From assembly GCF_024198175.1 (NCBI RefSeq), contig NZ_JAJVKV010000012.1:124001-188000 (forward strand): DNA of 64,000 nt, in the 5' to 3' direction. The translations under genes were made by a program, and so were the position numbers. This document shows positions 36,341-46,484 of this stretch, piece by piece. Position 1 is the first letter of the stretch, and each line of letters begins with the position of its first letter. The notes under the pieces are model-generated. The model saw only the letters and a list, made by a program, of their open reading frames with translations. It was not told the origin of the DNA and did no database searches. The DNA comes from Pyxidicoccus xibeiensis. Lineage in GTDB: Bacteria > Myxococcota > Myxococcia > Myxococcales > Myxococcaceae.

Positions 36341-39300
36341 ATGAATGAATGGCTGTGGAGGACCGCGACCTGCGCGGTGTTGCTGGGAGGTGTGCCAGCG
36401 CTGGGACAGTCCGGCACGTCGCTGGATGCCCGGGTGCAGGCGCCGGTGCTGGGCGCGCCCGAGCGGGGCTCGCTGGCGGGACAATTCGCGGCGACGAGCT
36501 TCGGCGTGGGAGACGTCAGCCGAGGCGTGTTCCGGCTGCCCTGGGCGGACGCGCTGCCCTCGGAGCGGGGCGCGCCCGGGGTGAGCGTGCTGCCCGCGTA
36601 CTCGCCGGAGAGCGGCCTGAGCGAGTGGGGCCTGGGGTGGAACGTGGGCCTGTCGCTGACCCGGTGGCGGGAGACCGGGGACCTGGACTACGCCACCGAC
36701 GAGCTGACGGGGCCCTTCGGCCGGTTGGTGGCGGGCACGGATGGCGCCTGGTACCCGGTGGGGCTGGCGCAGAAGGTGCGCGTGACGGCGGTGACGGATG
36801 GCTGGGTGGCGCACCTGCCGGACGGCAGCCGCTGGACGTTCGGCGGGGTGAGCCGGGTGGTGACGTCCCGGGGCACGTACGCGTGGTACCTCACGGAGGT
36901 CACCACGCCGACGGGGCGGAAGACGCGGCTGGAGTACGAGGCGAACGCGTCCGGGCGCCTGTTCGTGAAGGCGCTGCACCACGGCGGCGTGGGGAACGCG
37001 TTCCAGCACCGCGTGGACTTCGAGTACGAGGCGGTGCCCCGGCCGACGACGGACCTGCGCTCGGGCCAGGCGCTGGTGCTCGACAAGCGGGTGAAGGCGG
37101 TGGTGGCGCTGTCCCGGGACACCGGCACCAGCCTCTTCGTGGAGCGGTGGCGGGAGAACCTGGCCTACGAGGAGGAGGCGCAGGGGCCGGCGTACTACCT
37201 GACGCAGGCGCAGCGCGTGTACGCCTCCGGCGAGAGCGCGCCCATGGTCCGCTATGGCTATGAGCCACTGGGGACGCACCTGGCGCAGCTGCAGGCCGTG
37301 AGCGCGCCCAAGCTGGACGCGGTGGTGGCGGAGCGCGGCGTGGACGCCATGCGGGCCACCCGCTCGGCCCTGCTGGACGTGAACCACGACGGGCGGATGG
37401 ACTTCGAGTCCGCGAGCGACAACACGCTGTTCGTGCAGGAGGACGGCGGCTTCCGCGCGGAGCCCCTGCCGGCGGCCCCGCCGGGCGTGTCTTCGCTGTG
37501 CCGGCGCAGCGCCACCGGGTCGACCGTGCCACGGATGCTCGTCCAGATGCGGGCGACGGACCTGGAGTACCAGGTGGTGGGCGTGCAGGCGGACAACCTG
37601 GGCAACCAGACGACGGTGGCGGTGTGCAACCGCGAGGGCGTGCCGTACACCACCCTGACGCTGGCCGCGAACTGGACGCTGGGCGGCAACGTGCGCCTGG
37701 CGGACGTCAACCGGGACCGGCAGCCGGACCTGGTGAAGGTCTCCGCCGGCCGCTACACCATCCACCCCAACACCAGCACGGCCCAGGGCTTCAGCTTCGG
37801 CGCGGCGGTGACGGGGACGCTGTCGCCCAGCGTCGCTCCCAACACCACCTGGCTGCAGGACGTGAACGGAGACGGGCTGGCGGACATCGTCGTCCGGGGC
37901 AGCGCCTCGCTGCTGGTGTGGCTGGGCAAGGGCAGCTACGGCTTCGAGCAGACGGCCCGGACCTTCACCTTCCGCACCCCCCAGGGCGCGGCCTACTCCA
38001 GCCTCACCAACTACCAGCTCCACTTCGCGGATGCGAACAAGGACGGGCTGGTGGATGCCCTGTTGACGCGCATCAGCTCCCCTGGGACCCTGCTGCTCAT
38101 CAACACCGGCAGCGCCTTCCAGGAGGTGGCGGTGCCCACCCTGAACGCCATGGTGGGCACCCCGGTGGTGGCGGACTTCGCGGGCACGGGCGAGGTGGAG
38201 GTGCTCTTCACCGACGCGGGCCCGCCGCGCAGCGTGGGCATGACGGCGCCGCGCGTGGCGCTGCTGCGCAGCGCGGATGACGGCCGTGGCAACCTGCTGC
38301 GCTTCGAGTACGAGCGCAGCGCGGCGGTTCAGGGCGGGCATGCCCGGCAGGTGGTGCTGGGGGCCCTGGAGGTGCGCTCCTCCGGCCTCGAGACGGTCCG
38401 CTACACCTACGGCTACTCCGAGCCGAAGGTGCACTCCGTGGGCCGGTACCTGGTGGGCTTCGGCGGCGTGACGCGCACCGGCCCGGGGCTGGTGGAGGAC
38501 GCGCGGTTCCTCAACGGGGACTACTACTCGGGGCTGCCCGCGTCCTCGACGCAGCACGACACGCAGAGCCCGGGCGTGCATGGCTACACGTACCAGACCT
38601 ACGAGGACGCGGTGTTCCAGGGCCTCCCCTGGAAGCGCTTGGAGGAGACGGGCAACGGTTGGGCCCAGGCGGACGGGCTGGCCGTGGGCGAGTGGACAAA
38701 GTACGTGCGGTACGAGGCGGAGGTGTGCCCCGCGGAGGTGACGCAGCACACCGCCCACGGCACGCTCAAGACGGAGACGTGGCGTGCGTCGCCGAGCGGC
38801 CTTGGCGTCAGCCTGCACTGCCTGCAGGCCCGGACGCTGCTGACGGGCATGCGCCCGGACTCCACGGTGGACTTCAAGTACGAGGCGCGGCTGACGCGCA
38901 ACTCCGCGGGTCAGGTGGAGAAGGTGGAGGACGTCTCGGCGGACGGTGACGTGCTCACCGTGCAGCAGGCCGTCTACGGGGCCAATGCCCTCATCCAGAG
39001 CGTCACGGAGCCGGGGCGGGGAACCACCACCTTCGAGTGGGAGCCCGGCACGCTGCAGCTGTCCCGGGTGGTGTCTCCGGACGGCGTGGTGATGGAGGCT
39101 GGCGACGTGCACCCGACGACGGGCGCCATCCAGCAGCTGTCCACCCTGCGCGGCAGCCGGAGCTACAGCCAGTACTTCCGCTACGACGGCCAGGAGCGGC
39201 TGGCGAAGCGCTGGGACGACCTGGGCGGCGCCAGCGAGGTGAACCCTCAGCTGCTGCTGGCCTACCGCTACGCCACCGACACGCGGCCGGGCAGCTTCTC

Positions 39301-41977
39301 CACCTCCGCGCTGGTGGACTCCCTGACGGGCTCCACGCGTGCCGCGGTGGAGTGGCAGACGGCCACGGGCGAGAGCCTGGGTATTGCCTCCCGCATTCCC
39401 CAGGGCTGGGCGGTGAAGAGCCTGTCCACGCGCAACCCCCTGCTGCTGGAGAAGAAGACGCACGTGCGCCCCGCGCTCGGCGCGTCGGTGGACCCGCAGG
39501 GCCTGGACTACGCCACCCTGCTGGCGGGGACGGACGTGGTGAGCACCCTGCGGTCCTCCGGCCTGGGCTTCGACTCCAGCGCCATCTCGCGGCTGCATGC
39601 CGACGTGCAGCGCCAGGTGGCCTCGCAGGTCCAGCTGGTGGACGGGCTGCTGATGCAGGAGGCCGTGGAGAACGGCGCGGACGCCATCCACCTCTTCATG
39701 GACACCCAGAAGCGCACGGTGGCCTACGAGGACGAGGCGGGGACTCGCTACACCTACCGCTATGACTCCCTGGGCCGGCTGCGGGGGGTGGGCCTGCAGG
39801 ACGGCAAGAACCACGGCGTCCACTTCGATGGGCACGGCCGCGTGTCGCGGGTGGACGTGGACGGCACCGCCTCCGTGGCCTACGCCTACCAGCCCGGCAC
39901 GAGCCTGCTGGCGCGGAAGACCTTCCTCTCCACCGCGGGGATTCCCCTGCGCACGGAGGACTACGGGTACGACGCCATCGGCCGCAAGGTGCTGGACGTC
40001 CACACGGACCTGAGCAGCGAGGAGTCCCTGTCCTACCAGTACTTCCACGACGGGGCGACGCCGACGTCGCCCGCGGACGCGGACTCGGTGGGCCTGCTGA
40101 CGGCGGTGCGGGGCCCCGGGTACCTCAAGCAGTTCGAGTACCGGGTCGACGGCAAGCCCACGCGGAGCACCCTGCGGTTCGACGGGTGGCGCACCGTGGA
40201 GACGCTGCTGGACTACCGCGAGGACGGCAGCGTCCGCTCGGAGTCCGCGTGCGTGCGCCTGTCGGACGGCACCTCGCAGGGGTGCACCGTGCTGGCCAAC
40301 ACCCTGGACGTTCATGGCCGCACGGCCTCGCTCTCCCTCAACGCCGCCCCGCTGGCGGCGCTGGCGTACGACGCAGAGGGGCTGCTTGCCGGGGCCTCCC
40401 TCACCGGGGGGCGCTGGGCCAGCTTCACCCATGACTCGCTGACGCGGGCCGTGGTGGGCTTCAGCCAGGGCGGGCCGGGCCTCCAGTCCTCCACCTCGTG
40501 GCGGTATGGCCCGCGCGGGCTCGTCACCTCGGAGACGTTCCAGGTGGGCAGCCAGAGCCTGACGCGCGTGCACGACTACTCGCCGCAGCGCTTCCTCACG
40601 AGCTCCACGGATGCCCAGTCTTCCTACGCGTACGCGTACGACGCCATGGGCCTGCCGTCGCGCATCGAGGAGAACGGCGTGGCCCGCACGTTCAAGGGGA
40701 GGTCCGGTGCGCTGGATGCCGGCGACGACGTCTACACCTTCGACGCGCTGGGCCGCGCCCTCACCCGGGGGGACCTGAGCTTCAACTATGGGCCCCATGG
40801 CCAGCTCGCCCTCGCCACGCGGGGGACGGAGGCGTGGCAGTACCTCTACGACGAGGCGGGCCTGCGCCTGGCGAAGCTGCACAACGGCGTGTTCCAGGCT
40901 GGCTACCTGGGCGAGGGCGCCTACCTGGACGGCACCGGGCTGACGCGGCCCTTCAAGGTGGGCGACCGCCTGCTGGGCGTCATCCAGGGCGGCGTCCTGT
41001 ACCCGCTGGCCGCCGACCGGCGCGGCACCGTGCTGTCGGACAAGGACGGCACGCCCCGGTTCGCCTCGCCCTACGGCGTCCGGACCACGCCTACCGACAC
41101 CGCCGCCGCGCTGGACTTCGTCGAGCGGAGCTACGACGCGGACCTGGGGCTCGTCCGCATGGGCGTCCGGGACTACGACCCCGCGCTCAACCGCTTCCTG
41201 TCACCGGACCCGCTCTACCTGGAGAGCATGGAGAAGTGCGCGGAGAAGCCCGTGGAGTGCAACCTGTATGGGTATGCGCGCAACGCGCCGCTGGACTTCA
41301 TCGACCCGTCGGGCCTGGATACGCTCCTGCTGCACGGTGGCGGTGTCCTGGGGATGGCCTCCGGGGTGGACGAGCTGAAGGCGACGGCGGAGGGGCTCTT
41401 CCCGTCCGTGCACGCCGTGGCTCCCGACGGCATCCACGACAAGGCGGGGGTGCCCCTCAAGGACGACCCGGGTCCCGCGACACAGCTCGCCGCAACGTAC
41501 TTCCACGTCAACCCGTCCGAGATGAACCTCATCGGTTACAGCCAGGGTGGGGACGCCGCCATCATGGCCGTGGCCTCGGGAGGCCCCTTGAATGGCGGCA
41601 AGTGGGACAACGTCATCATCCTGGGGGCGCGAGTGGATCGCCTCATTGCCAACATCGAGGCCGCATCGGCCAACACCGAGCATCTCGTCATCATCAGTCT
41701 CTGGGACGACAAGTACTTCTGGGAAGACACTGTCGAGCTGTTCGGAGACCGGAGGATGGAGACGCTCGAGACGGGAATCATCGCGAAGTACGGCTCGATG
41801 GAGGCCTTCTCCGCGAAGTTCCCGAACGTGACCATCGGCAGTGCGGAGGGAGGGCACATGGGCGCGGGAAACCGTGACAAGAGCCAGACGGCGGTCACCA
41901 AGGGGGTCGAGGCCTCTCGAAGCAAGACGGGCCAGCACACCATCGAGAAGCCCAAGCCCGAGGAAGAGAAGGAATGA
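36341..41977 (+). CDS. SpvB/TcdB-like FG-GAP plus Rhs repeat toxin with a serine-hydrolase C-terminal tip
   Basis: 1878 aa from the ATG at 36341, which begins a signal peptide (MNEWLWRTATCAVLLGGVPALGQ). A GTG 60 bp earlier is in frame but adds no feature. The N-terminal third resembles the Salmonella SpvB / insecticidal toxin TcdB neck, with FG-GAP/VCBS calcium loops (DVNHDGRMD, DVNRDRQPD, DVNGDGLAD, DANKDGLVD). YD repeats follow, then the Rhs core ending RFLSPDPLY... DPSGLD (1655-1660). The ~218-residue tip carries GYSQGG (Ser1734), a LWDDKYFW acid and GGHMG histidine, an alpha/beta lipase-like triad. It overlaps the next gene (ATGA). Confidence 0.9.
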   Translation: MNEWLWRTATCAVLLGGVPALGQSGTSLDARVQAPVLGAPERGSLAGQFAATSFGVGDVSRGVFRLPWADALPSERGAPGVSVLPAYSPESGLSEWGLGWNVGLSLTRWRETGDLDYATDELTGPFGRLVAGTDGAWYPVGLAQKVRVTAVTDGWVAHLPDGSRWTFGGVSRVVTSRGTYAWYLTEVTTPTGRKTRLEYEANASGRLFVKALHHGGVGNAFQHRVDFEYEAVPRPTTDLRSGQALVLDKRVKAVVALSRDTGTSLFVERWRENLAYEEEAQGPAYYLTQAQRVYASGESAPMVRYGYEPLGTHLAQLQAVSAPKLDAVVAERGVDAMRATRSALLDVNHDGRMDFESASDNTLFVQEDGGFRAEPLPAAPPGVSSLCRRSATGSTVPRMLVQMRATDLEYQVVGVQADNLGNQTTVAVCNREGVPYTTLTLAANWTLGGNVRLADVNRDRQPDLVKVSAGRYTIHPNTSTAQGFSFGAAVTGTLSPSVAPNTTWLQDVNGDGLADIVVRGSASLLVWLGKGSYGFEQTARTFTFRTPQGAAYSSLTNYQLHFADANKDGLVDALLTRISSPGTLLLINTGSAFQEVAVPTLNAMVGTPVVADFAGTGEVEVLFTDAGPPRSVGMTAPRVALLRSADDGRGNLLRFEYERSAAVQGGHARQVVLGALEVRSSGLETVRYTYGYSEPKVHSVGRYLVGFGGVTRTGPGLVEDARFLNGDYYSGLPASSTQHDTQSPGVHGYTYQTYEDAVFQGLPWKRLEETGNGWAQADGLAVGEWTKYVRYEAEVCPAEVTQHTAHGTLKTETWRASPSGLGVSLHCLQARTLLTGMRPDSTVDFKYEARLTRNSAGQVEKVEDVSADGDVLTVQQAVYGANALIQSVTEPGRGTTTFEWEPGTLQLSRVVSPDGVVMEAGDVHPTTGAIQQLSTLRGSRSYSQYFRYDGQERLAKRWDDLGGASEVNPQLLLAYRYATDTRPGSFSTSALVDSLTGSTRAAVEWQTATGESLGIASRIPQGWAVKSLSTRNPLLLEKKTHVRPALGASVDPQGLDYATLLAGTDVVSTLRSSGLGFDSSAISRLHADVQRQVASQVQLVDGLLMQEAVENGADAIHLFMDTQKRTVAYEDEAGTRYTYRYDSLGRLRGVGLQDGKNHGVHFDGHGRVSRVDVDGTASVAYAYQPGTSLLARKTFLSTAGIPLRTEDYGYDAIGRKVLDVHTDLSSEESLSYQYFHDGATPTSPADADSVGLLTAVRGPGYLKQFEYRVDGKPTRSTLRFDGWRTVETLLDYREDGSVRSESACVRLSDGTSQGCTVLANTLDVHGRTASLSLNAAPLAALAYDAEGLLAGASLTGGRWASFTHDSLTRAVVGFSQGGPGLQSSTSWRYGPRGLVTSETFQVGSQSLTRVHDYSPQRFLTSSTDAQSSYAYAYDAMGLPSRIEENGVARTFKGRSGALDAGDDVYTFDALGRALTRGDLSFNYGPHGQLALATRGTEAWQYLYDEAGLRLAKLHNGVFQAGYLGEGAYLDGTGLTRPFKVGDRLLGVIQGGVLYPLAADRRGTVLSDKDGTPRFASPYGVRTTPTDTAAALDFVERSYDADLGLVRMGVRDYDPALNRFLSPDPLYLESMEKCAEKPVECNLYGYARNAPLDFIDPSGLDTLLLHGGGVLGMASGVDELKATAEGLFPSVHAVAPDGIHDKAGVPLKDDPGPATQLAATYFHVNPSEMNLIGYSQGGDAAIMAVASGGPLNGGKWDNVIILGARVDRLIANIEAASANTEHLVIISLWDDKYFWEDTVELFGDRRMETLETGIIAKYGSMEAFSAKFPNVTIGSAEGGHMGAGNRDKSQTAVTKGVEASRSKTGQHTIEKPKPEEEKE

Positions 41978-42345
41978 GCGAACCTGGCAGCCCGACCGCT
42001 CGGAAGGTGGTCATGCTCGCGGTGGGCATGAACATCCTCGTGCACCTGGGATTGGTGACGGCCGGGCTGCTGGAGGAGAACGGGAGCCTCATGCAGCGGG
42101 CAGGCATCTACACGGACATGTTTCCCGTACCCGTGAATGCCTGGTCCGTCCTGTTCCATTTCCCCGCCATGCTCGCGGCCGGGTTCACGCTCGCGGCCAT
42201 CCAGGACCGGATGTCACCCCTGGCCCTGGTCCTGCCGCAGCTGGCCTTCCTGGTCGTGTCGTCCGTCCAGACGGCCCTGGTGGCCCGGGGCCTCTACTGG
42301 CTTTGGGGTAGGGTGCGCGGCGCGCTTCGCGGGCGCCGCGCGTAG
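41974..42345 (+). CDS. Integral membrane immunity candidate for the Rhs hydrolase tip
   Basis: 123 aa, translationally coupled to the Rhs stop (ATGA). It has four probable membrane helices, roughly 11-29, 50-70, 79-98 and 95-113 with some overlap (VVMLAVGMNILVHLGLVTAG, FHFPAMLAAGFTLAAI, LALVLPQLAFLVVSSVQ), and a positively charged tail (RGRRA). A membrane-embedded immunity protein suits a toxin that attacks lipids or lipid-linked substrates. The family is not recognised; the role comes from coupling and size. Confidence 0.75.
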   Translation: MSEPGSPTARKVVMLAVGMNILVHLGLVTAGLLEENGSLMQRAGIYTDMFPVPVNAWSVLFHFPAMLAAGFTLAAIQDRMSPLALVLPQLAFLVVSSVQTALVARGLYWLWGRVRGALRGRRA

Positions 42346-42351
42346 TCCGGT

Positions 42352-42383
42352 GTGAGCGCCATTCCTCCGGGGGTGGCGCTCAC
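42352..42383. terminator. Bidirectional hairpin between immunity and SWIM genes
   Basis: Ten perfect pairs, 42352-42361 with 42374-42383 (GTGAGCGCCA / TGGCGCTCAC), flank a 12-nt loop. One arm includes the stop codon of the SWIM-HEAT gene. It sits between convergent genes and probably terminates both. Confidence 0.65.
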
Positions 42384-45277
42384 GCCTTCTCCTTCACCCC
42401 CAGCGCCTTCTTCACCGCGCGCAGCAGCGTCTTGTCCGCTGTCACCGCCGGGAGGTCCATCAGCGCCGCGGCCACCGTCTTCCCGGCGCCGTGGGCATTC
42501 TGCCCCGCGAGCTTCAGGTACACCGCGCAGCGGGCGGCGAGCTCCGGGTGCTCGCGGGATGCCTCCACCCGCGCCAGCAGCTCCGCCGCCAGCGCGTCCG
42601 CGGGGAACTTCTCGAACAGGTTGCGCAGCGCCTGGCGCTCCACCGCCTCGGGACGGACCTCCGCCAGCCGCACCGCCGGGCCCAGCATGGCCAGGCCGAA
42701 CGCGCTCAGCGACTCGGACACCACGCCCGGCTTCCACCCGTCGGCGAAGGCCGCCAGCAGCGTCTCCGCGCCGCGCACGTCGCCCAGCACCCCCAGCGCG
42801 TACACCGCCGTCTTCGCCTCCTCGTCGTCCGTGCCGCGCGCCTCCACAAGCGCCACGAAGCGGTCCAGCACCTCCGAGTCCCCCAGCCACGCCAGCGCCA
42901 TGGCCGCGCGCCGCCGCACCTCTCGTGACGGGTCCCCGTAGAACACCTGCCGCAGCACCGGCCACGCCACCGTCAGCCCCTGGGACTCCAGCTGGTCCAC
43001 CGCCCGCGAGCGCCCCTCCTTCGTCGGCTCCGTCAGCGCCCGCTGCGCATGCGCGTGGAGGCGCTCCCGGCGGACCTTCAGCAGCGTCGCCACCGCGTCC
43101 GGGCCGGATTCCCGAGCCCGCACGTCCTCCAGCACCTCGCGCGCGTACAGCCGCAGGCCCGCGTCGTGGCCCTTGCGCGTCAGCGCATCCAGCGTCTGCC
43201 GCGCCTCCTGCCCGCCCAGCAGGCCCAGCACCCGCATCGCCGTGCGGCGCACCATGCGGCTGTGGTGCTCGGCCAGCGCCGCCTTCGCCGCGGCCAGCGC
43301 CCTGTCTCGCGAGCCCACCGACACCGCCCGCGCCACGAAGGTGCTCGCCGCGCCGTCGCTCCAGGCCGGGTACAGCTCGCCCAACAGTGCGTCCGGGCTG
43401 AGCGCCGCGTAGTAGTGCGCCGCGTGCGCCGCCGCCTCGTACCGCGTCAGCTCGCCGCGCGCCCGCTTCAGCAGCGCCTCGCCCGGAGGCAGCGCAACCT
43501 CCGGCTTGCGCACGTGGATGCTCGGGTGCGTGGGCACCGGCTCCAGCGCGCCGCCGTCCACCTGCACCGCGCCCGCCAGTCGCACCAGGGCGATGCCCAG
43601 CACCTGGTACACCTTGATGAAGTCGTCCAGCCGCTCCGCCGCGTCCGGCCGCTGCGCCAGCGCCTCCAGCAGCGCGCCCGGCTTCTCCAGCCCCAGCTCC
43701 CTCAGCCGCGCCACCAGCGGCTCCACCGCCCGCGAGGACACCGCCGGCAGCCCGTTGGCGAACTTCTCCGCCAGCTCGTCCCGCACCTCCGCCAGGGCAA
43801 TGGCCGCGCGCGACGCTCCCGCCGCCCGCGCCGTGTCCGCCCACCCGCCGCGCGGCACCGCCACCGGCGCCGCCGGCTTCGGGCCTCCCCGCCGACGCGA
43901 GGCGAAGACTTCGCCCTCCAGCTTGCCCAGGCCCCGCAGCTCCAGCCCCTCCGGCGTCTCCACCACCACCGCCAGGGGGAACAGCGTGGGCAGCGCCGCC
44001 TCCAGCCCCACGTCGCCCAGCACCACCTTCAGCTTCGCGCCCTCCAGCGCCGCCGCCAGCGGCTCCTCCAGGCCCGCGTCCGCCGGGAGGAACAGCCCCC
44101 GGTCTCCCGAGTCCACCAGCTGCGAGCGCTGGCCACTGGCCAGCAGCGTCTCCACCCGCAGCGTCACCGGCAGCAGGTCCGGCGCGAAGACGTCCTTGCG
44201 GTGCTCCTGGAAGGCCGTAAGCGCCGCGCCCACGTCCGGCAGAGCCCTCTCCACCAGCAACCGCAGCGCAGACTCCTCCAGTGGAAGCCGGTGCGCCTCC
44301 GCGTCCAAGTCCAGCCGGTGCGGCGCGAAGCCGGGGTACTGGCCACCCTTCGCGCCCTCCAGCACCAGCCCCGCGTGGCTCTTCTTCGGCTCCACACTCT
44401 TGAGGAAGGCGGGGAGGATCTGCTTCTCCGCGTAGTGCTTCCCGGACACGAGGTCCACGAAGCGGCTCTCCCGGACGAGGAAGTTGTCCGGCGTGGTGCG
44501 CGTGGTGAAGGCGTACTCCACCAGCGTCAGCCCCTCCACCGGCGCCCGGTCCTTCTTCGTCCACGTCCTGCCAATCAGCTCCTCGACGTAGCGGTCCTCC
44601 AGCGCCTCGCCGCCCAGGTGCTTGTCCACCTTGCGCACGGTGAGCAGCATGTCCGCCACCAGGTCCGTGTACACCGGCGCCTCGAAGGTGCCCGTGCGCG
44701 CCACGGCCAGGTCCAGCAGCCCCGCCACCTCCACCGTGCGCGCCGCCAGCCGGCGCAGGCCGTTGGCCCGGAGCGCCTCGCCCAGCGCGCGCACCTGCTC
44801 GGGCCGGTCCTCGCCCAGCGACACCACGCCCGACAGGCCCAGCTCCCGCACCAGCGTGGACACCTGCGCCACGCCCGCCTTCATCAGGTCGGAGGTCTCC
44901 GCCTTGCCCTTCTTCACGCTCTTCTTCTTCGCCCCGTCCGGCGCCCCCGCGGGCGCCTTGTCCGAGGTGACGAAGGCCTCCGGCGCCTTGGACCAGGCCA
45001 CCAGCAGCGCCGCCGCGTGCTTGCAGAAGGGCCGCGAGCGCGCCGCCATGCACGAGCAGCGCCCCTTCACCTCGCGCCCCTCGCCAAACACCAGGGAGAC
45101 CTTGTACGGCGACGCCCCCGAGCCCGCCGCGTCCGCGAACAGCTTGTTCTCGTAGCGCGACAGGTTGGTGAGCTGCTTCGCGTCGAAGAGGGCCGCGCCC
45201 TTGGACAGCTCCGCCCGGTCGCTGATGATTTCCGTCAGCTCGCCGAGCCCGCCCTTCAGCTTCCGCACCTCAGCCAT
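42380..45277 (-). CDS. SWIM zinc-finger and HEAT-repeat protein of the MoxR-VWA system
   Basis: 965 aa. The SWIM finger is complete: C74 and C76 in GRCSC, then C85 and H87 in FCKH. A lysine-rich linker follows, and most of the C-terminal half is Ala/Leu/Arg/Glu HEAT-like helical repeats (for example ARQTLDALTRKGHDAGLRLYA and AMALAWLGDSEVLDRFVALVEARG). It overlaps the VWA gene by 8 bp. It corresponds to the E. coli YehQ position in the yehLMPQ-type four-gene set (MoxR, DUF5682, VWA, SWIM). The substrate is unknown; the finger may recognise a target and the HEAT array bind a partner. Confidence 0.85.
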   Translation of the reverse strand: MAEVRKLKGGLGELTEIISDRAELSKGAALFDAKQLTNLSRYENKLFADAAGSGASPYKVSLVFGEGREVKGRCSCMAARSRPFCKHAAALLVAWSKAPEAFVTSDKAPAGAPDGAKKKSVKKGKAETSDLMKAGVAQVSTLVRELGLSGVVSLGEDRPEQVRALGEALRANGLRRLAARTVEVAGLLDLAVARTGTFEAPVYTDLVADMLLTVRKVDKHLGGEALEDRYVEELIGRTWTKKDRAPVEGLTLVEYAFTTRTTPDNFLVRESRFVDLVSGKHYAEKQILPAFLKSVEPKKSHAGLVLEGAKGGQYPGFAPHRLDLDAEAHRLPLEESALRLLVERALPDVGAALTAFQEHRKDVFAPDLLPVTLRVETLLASGQRSQLVDSGDRGLFLPADAGLEEPLAAALEGAKLKVVLGDVGLEAALPTLFPLAVVVETPEGLELRGLGKLEGEVFASRRRGGPKPAAPVAVPRGGWADTARAAGASRAAIALAEVRDELAEKFANGLPAVSSRAVEPLVARLRELGLEKPGALLEALAQRPDAAERLDDFIKVYQVLGIALVRLAGAVQVDGGALEPVPTHPSIHVRKPEVALPPGEALLKRARGELTRYEAAAHAAHYYAALSPDALLGELYPAWSDGAASTFVARAVSVGSRDRALAAAKAALAEHHSRMVRRTAMRVLGLLGGQEARQTLDALTRKGHDAGLRLYAREVLEDVRARESGPDAVATLLKVRRERLHAHAQRALTEPTKEGRSRAVDQLESQGLTVAWPVLRQVFYGDPSREVRRRAAMALAWLGDSEVLDRFVALVEARGTDDEEAKTAVYALGVLGDVRGAETLLAAFADGWKPGVVSESLSAFGLAMLGPAVRLAEVRPEAVERQALRNLFEKFPADALAAELLARVEASREHPELAARCAVYLKLAGQNAHGAGKTVAAALMDLPAVTADKTLLRAVKKALGVKEKA

Positions 45278-46484
45278 GGCGCGACTCCTTGTCGGCCGAC
45301 ACCAGCGGCCCCAGGTCCTGGTTGCGCATCACCCGCTCCACCACGTCCACCAGCTTGCGCGGCGTACAGCCGAAGCACGGAATCCCCAGCGCGGTGAGTT
45401 GCTCCGCCATGGCGTGGTCGTACGAGGGCTTGCCTCCGTCCGACAGCGCCAAGAGGCACAGCACCTTCGCCCGCGAGTCCACGAGCTGCCGCAGCCGCGC
45501 CACCAGCTCCTCCGCGTTGCCGCCCTCGTACAAATCCGTAATCAGGATGAAGAGCGTCTTCTCCGGCCGGCGCACGTGGTTCGCCTGCGCATACGCCACC
45601 GCGCGGTTGATGTCCGTGCCGCCGCCGAGCTGCGCGGTGAAGAGCACCTCCACCGGGTCCGCCAGCAGCGGCGTCATGTCCACCACCTCGGTGTCGAACA
45701 GGACGAGGCTGGTGCGCAGCACATCCAGCGACGCGAAGATGGCCGCCATCACCGAGCTGTACACCACGCTCTCCGCCATGGAGCCGGACTGGTCCACCAC
45801 CAGCGTCACGTCCCACTCGTGCTGCCGCCGCTGGTTGGGCCAGAAGTAGAAGCGCTCCGGAATCAGCCGCTTGCGCTCCGCGTCCCAGCCCTTCAGGTTC
45901 TGGCGAATCGTGCGCTTCCAGTCCAGGTTGCGCGCAATGGGCAGCGGGCTCGAGCTGTTGCGCTTCAGCGCGCCGAACACCGCCGTGCGGACGGAGGACT
46001 CCAGCTTCTTGCGGAGGTCGTCGACGACTTCGCGGACAATCTGCCGGGCGATGTCCTTCGCCTGGTCCGGAATCAGCCCGCGCGCGCTCACCAGCGTGGT
46101 GACCAGCTCCACGTTCTTGTCGAGGAAGGGCAGCGTCTCCGGCTCGAAGAGCAGCTGCGTCAGCCCCTTCTTCTCAATCGCATCCTTCTGGACGAGCGCA
46201 ATCACATCGTCGCGGAAGAAGCCGCGCAGCGCGCCCAGCCACTTCGGGATGTAGGGCTTCGAGCCCGACGAGCCGGCGCTCTTGTCGCCGTAGACGAAGG
46301 AGAGCGCGTCATCCAGCTCCTCCAGGTCGCCCTCACCCACGCCCGCCGCGCCCATGCCACCGCCCGCCAGCGAGCCCAGCGAGGGACACGCGCCCGTCTT
46401 CTCCGCCCCGGGGCCCAGCGCCAGCCGCCAGCGCAGGAGCGCCTCCCGGTCCTTCTCCGACAGCGTCTTGGGGTCCACGCTCAT
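45270..46484 (-). CDS. VWA-domain protein of the MoxR-VWA system (YehP-like)
   Basis: 404 aa, overlapping the DUF5682 stop (ATGA). The metal-ion-dependent adhesion site is intact: D231-x-S233-x-S235 (DQSGSM), with GGTDINRAV supplying the threonine and an LFILITDLYEGG strand. The N-terminal ~220 residues are helical and charged. VWA proteins with MoxR ATPases act as substrate adaptors or co-chaperones in metal insertion or complex remodelling. It lies between DUF5682 and SWIM genes in one operon. Confidence 0.88.
   Translation of the reverse strand: MSVDPKTLSEKDREALLRWRLALGPGAEKTGACPSLGSLAGGGMGAAGVGEGDLEELDDALSFVYGDKSAGSSGSKPYIPKWLGALRGFFRDDVIALVQKDAIEKKGLTQLLFEPETLPFLDKNVELVTTLVSARGLIPDQAKDIARQIVREVVDDLRKKLESSVRTAVFGALKRNSSSPLPIARNLDWKRTIRQNLKGWDAERKRLIPERFYFWPNQRRQHEWDVTLVVDQSGSMAESVVYSSVMAAIFASLDVLRTSLVLFDTEVVDMTPLLADPVEVLFTAQLGGGTDINRAVAYAQANHVRRPEKTLFILITDLYEGGNAEELVARLRQLVDSRAKVLCLLALSDGGKPSYDHAMAEQLTALGIPCFGCTPRKLVDVVERVMRNQDLGPLVSADKESRHG

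Noticed and set aside
36314..40882. Open frame of about 1520 codons antisense to the second Rhs gene
   Set aside because: Same shadow pattern; the Rhs frame has clear repeats, signal peptide and core.
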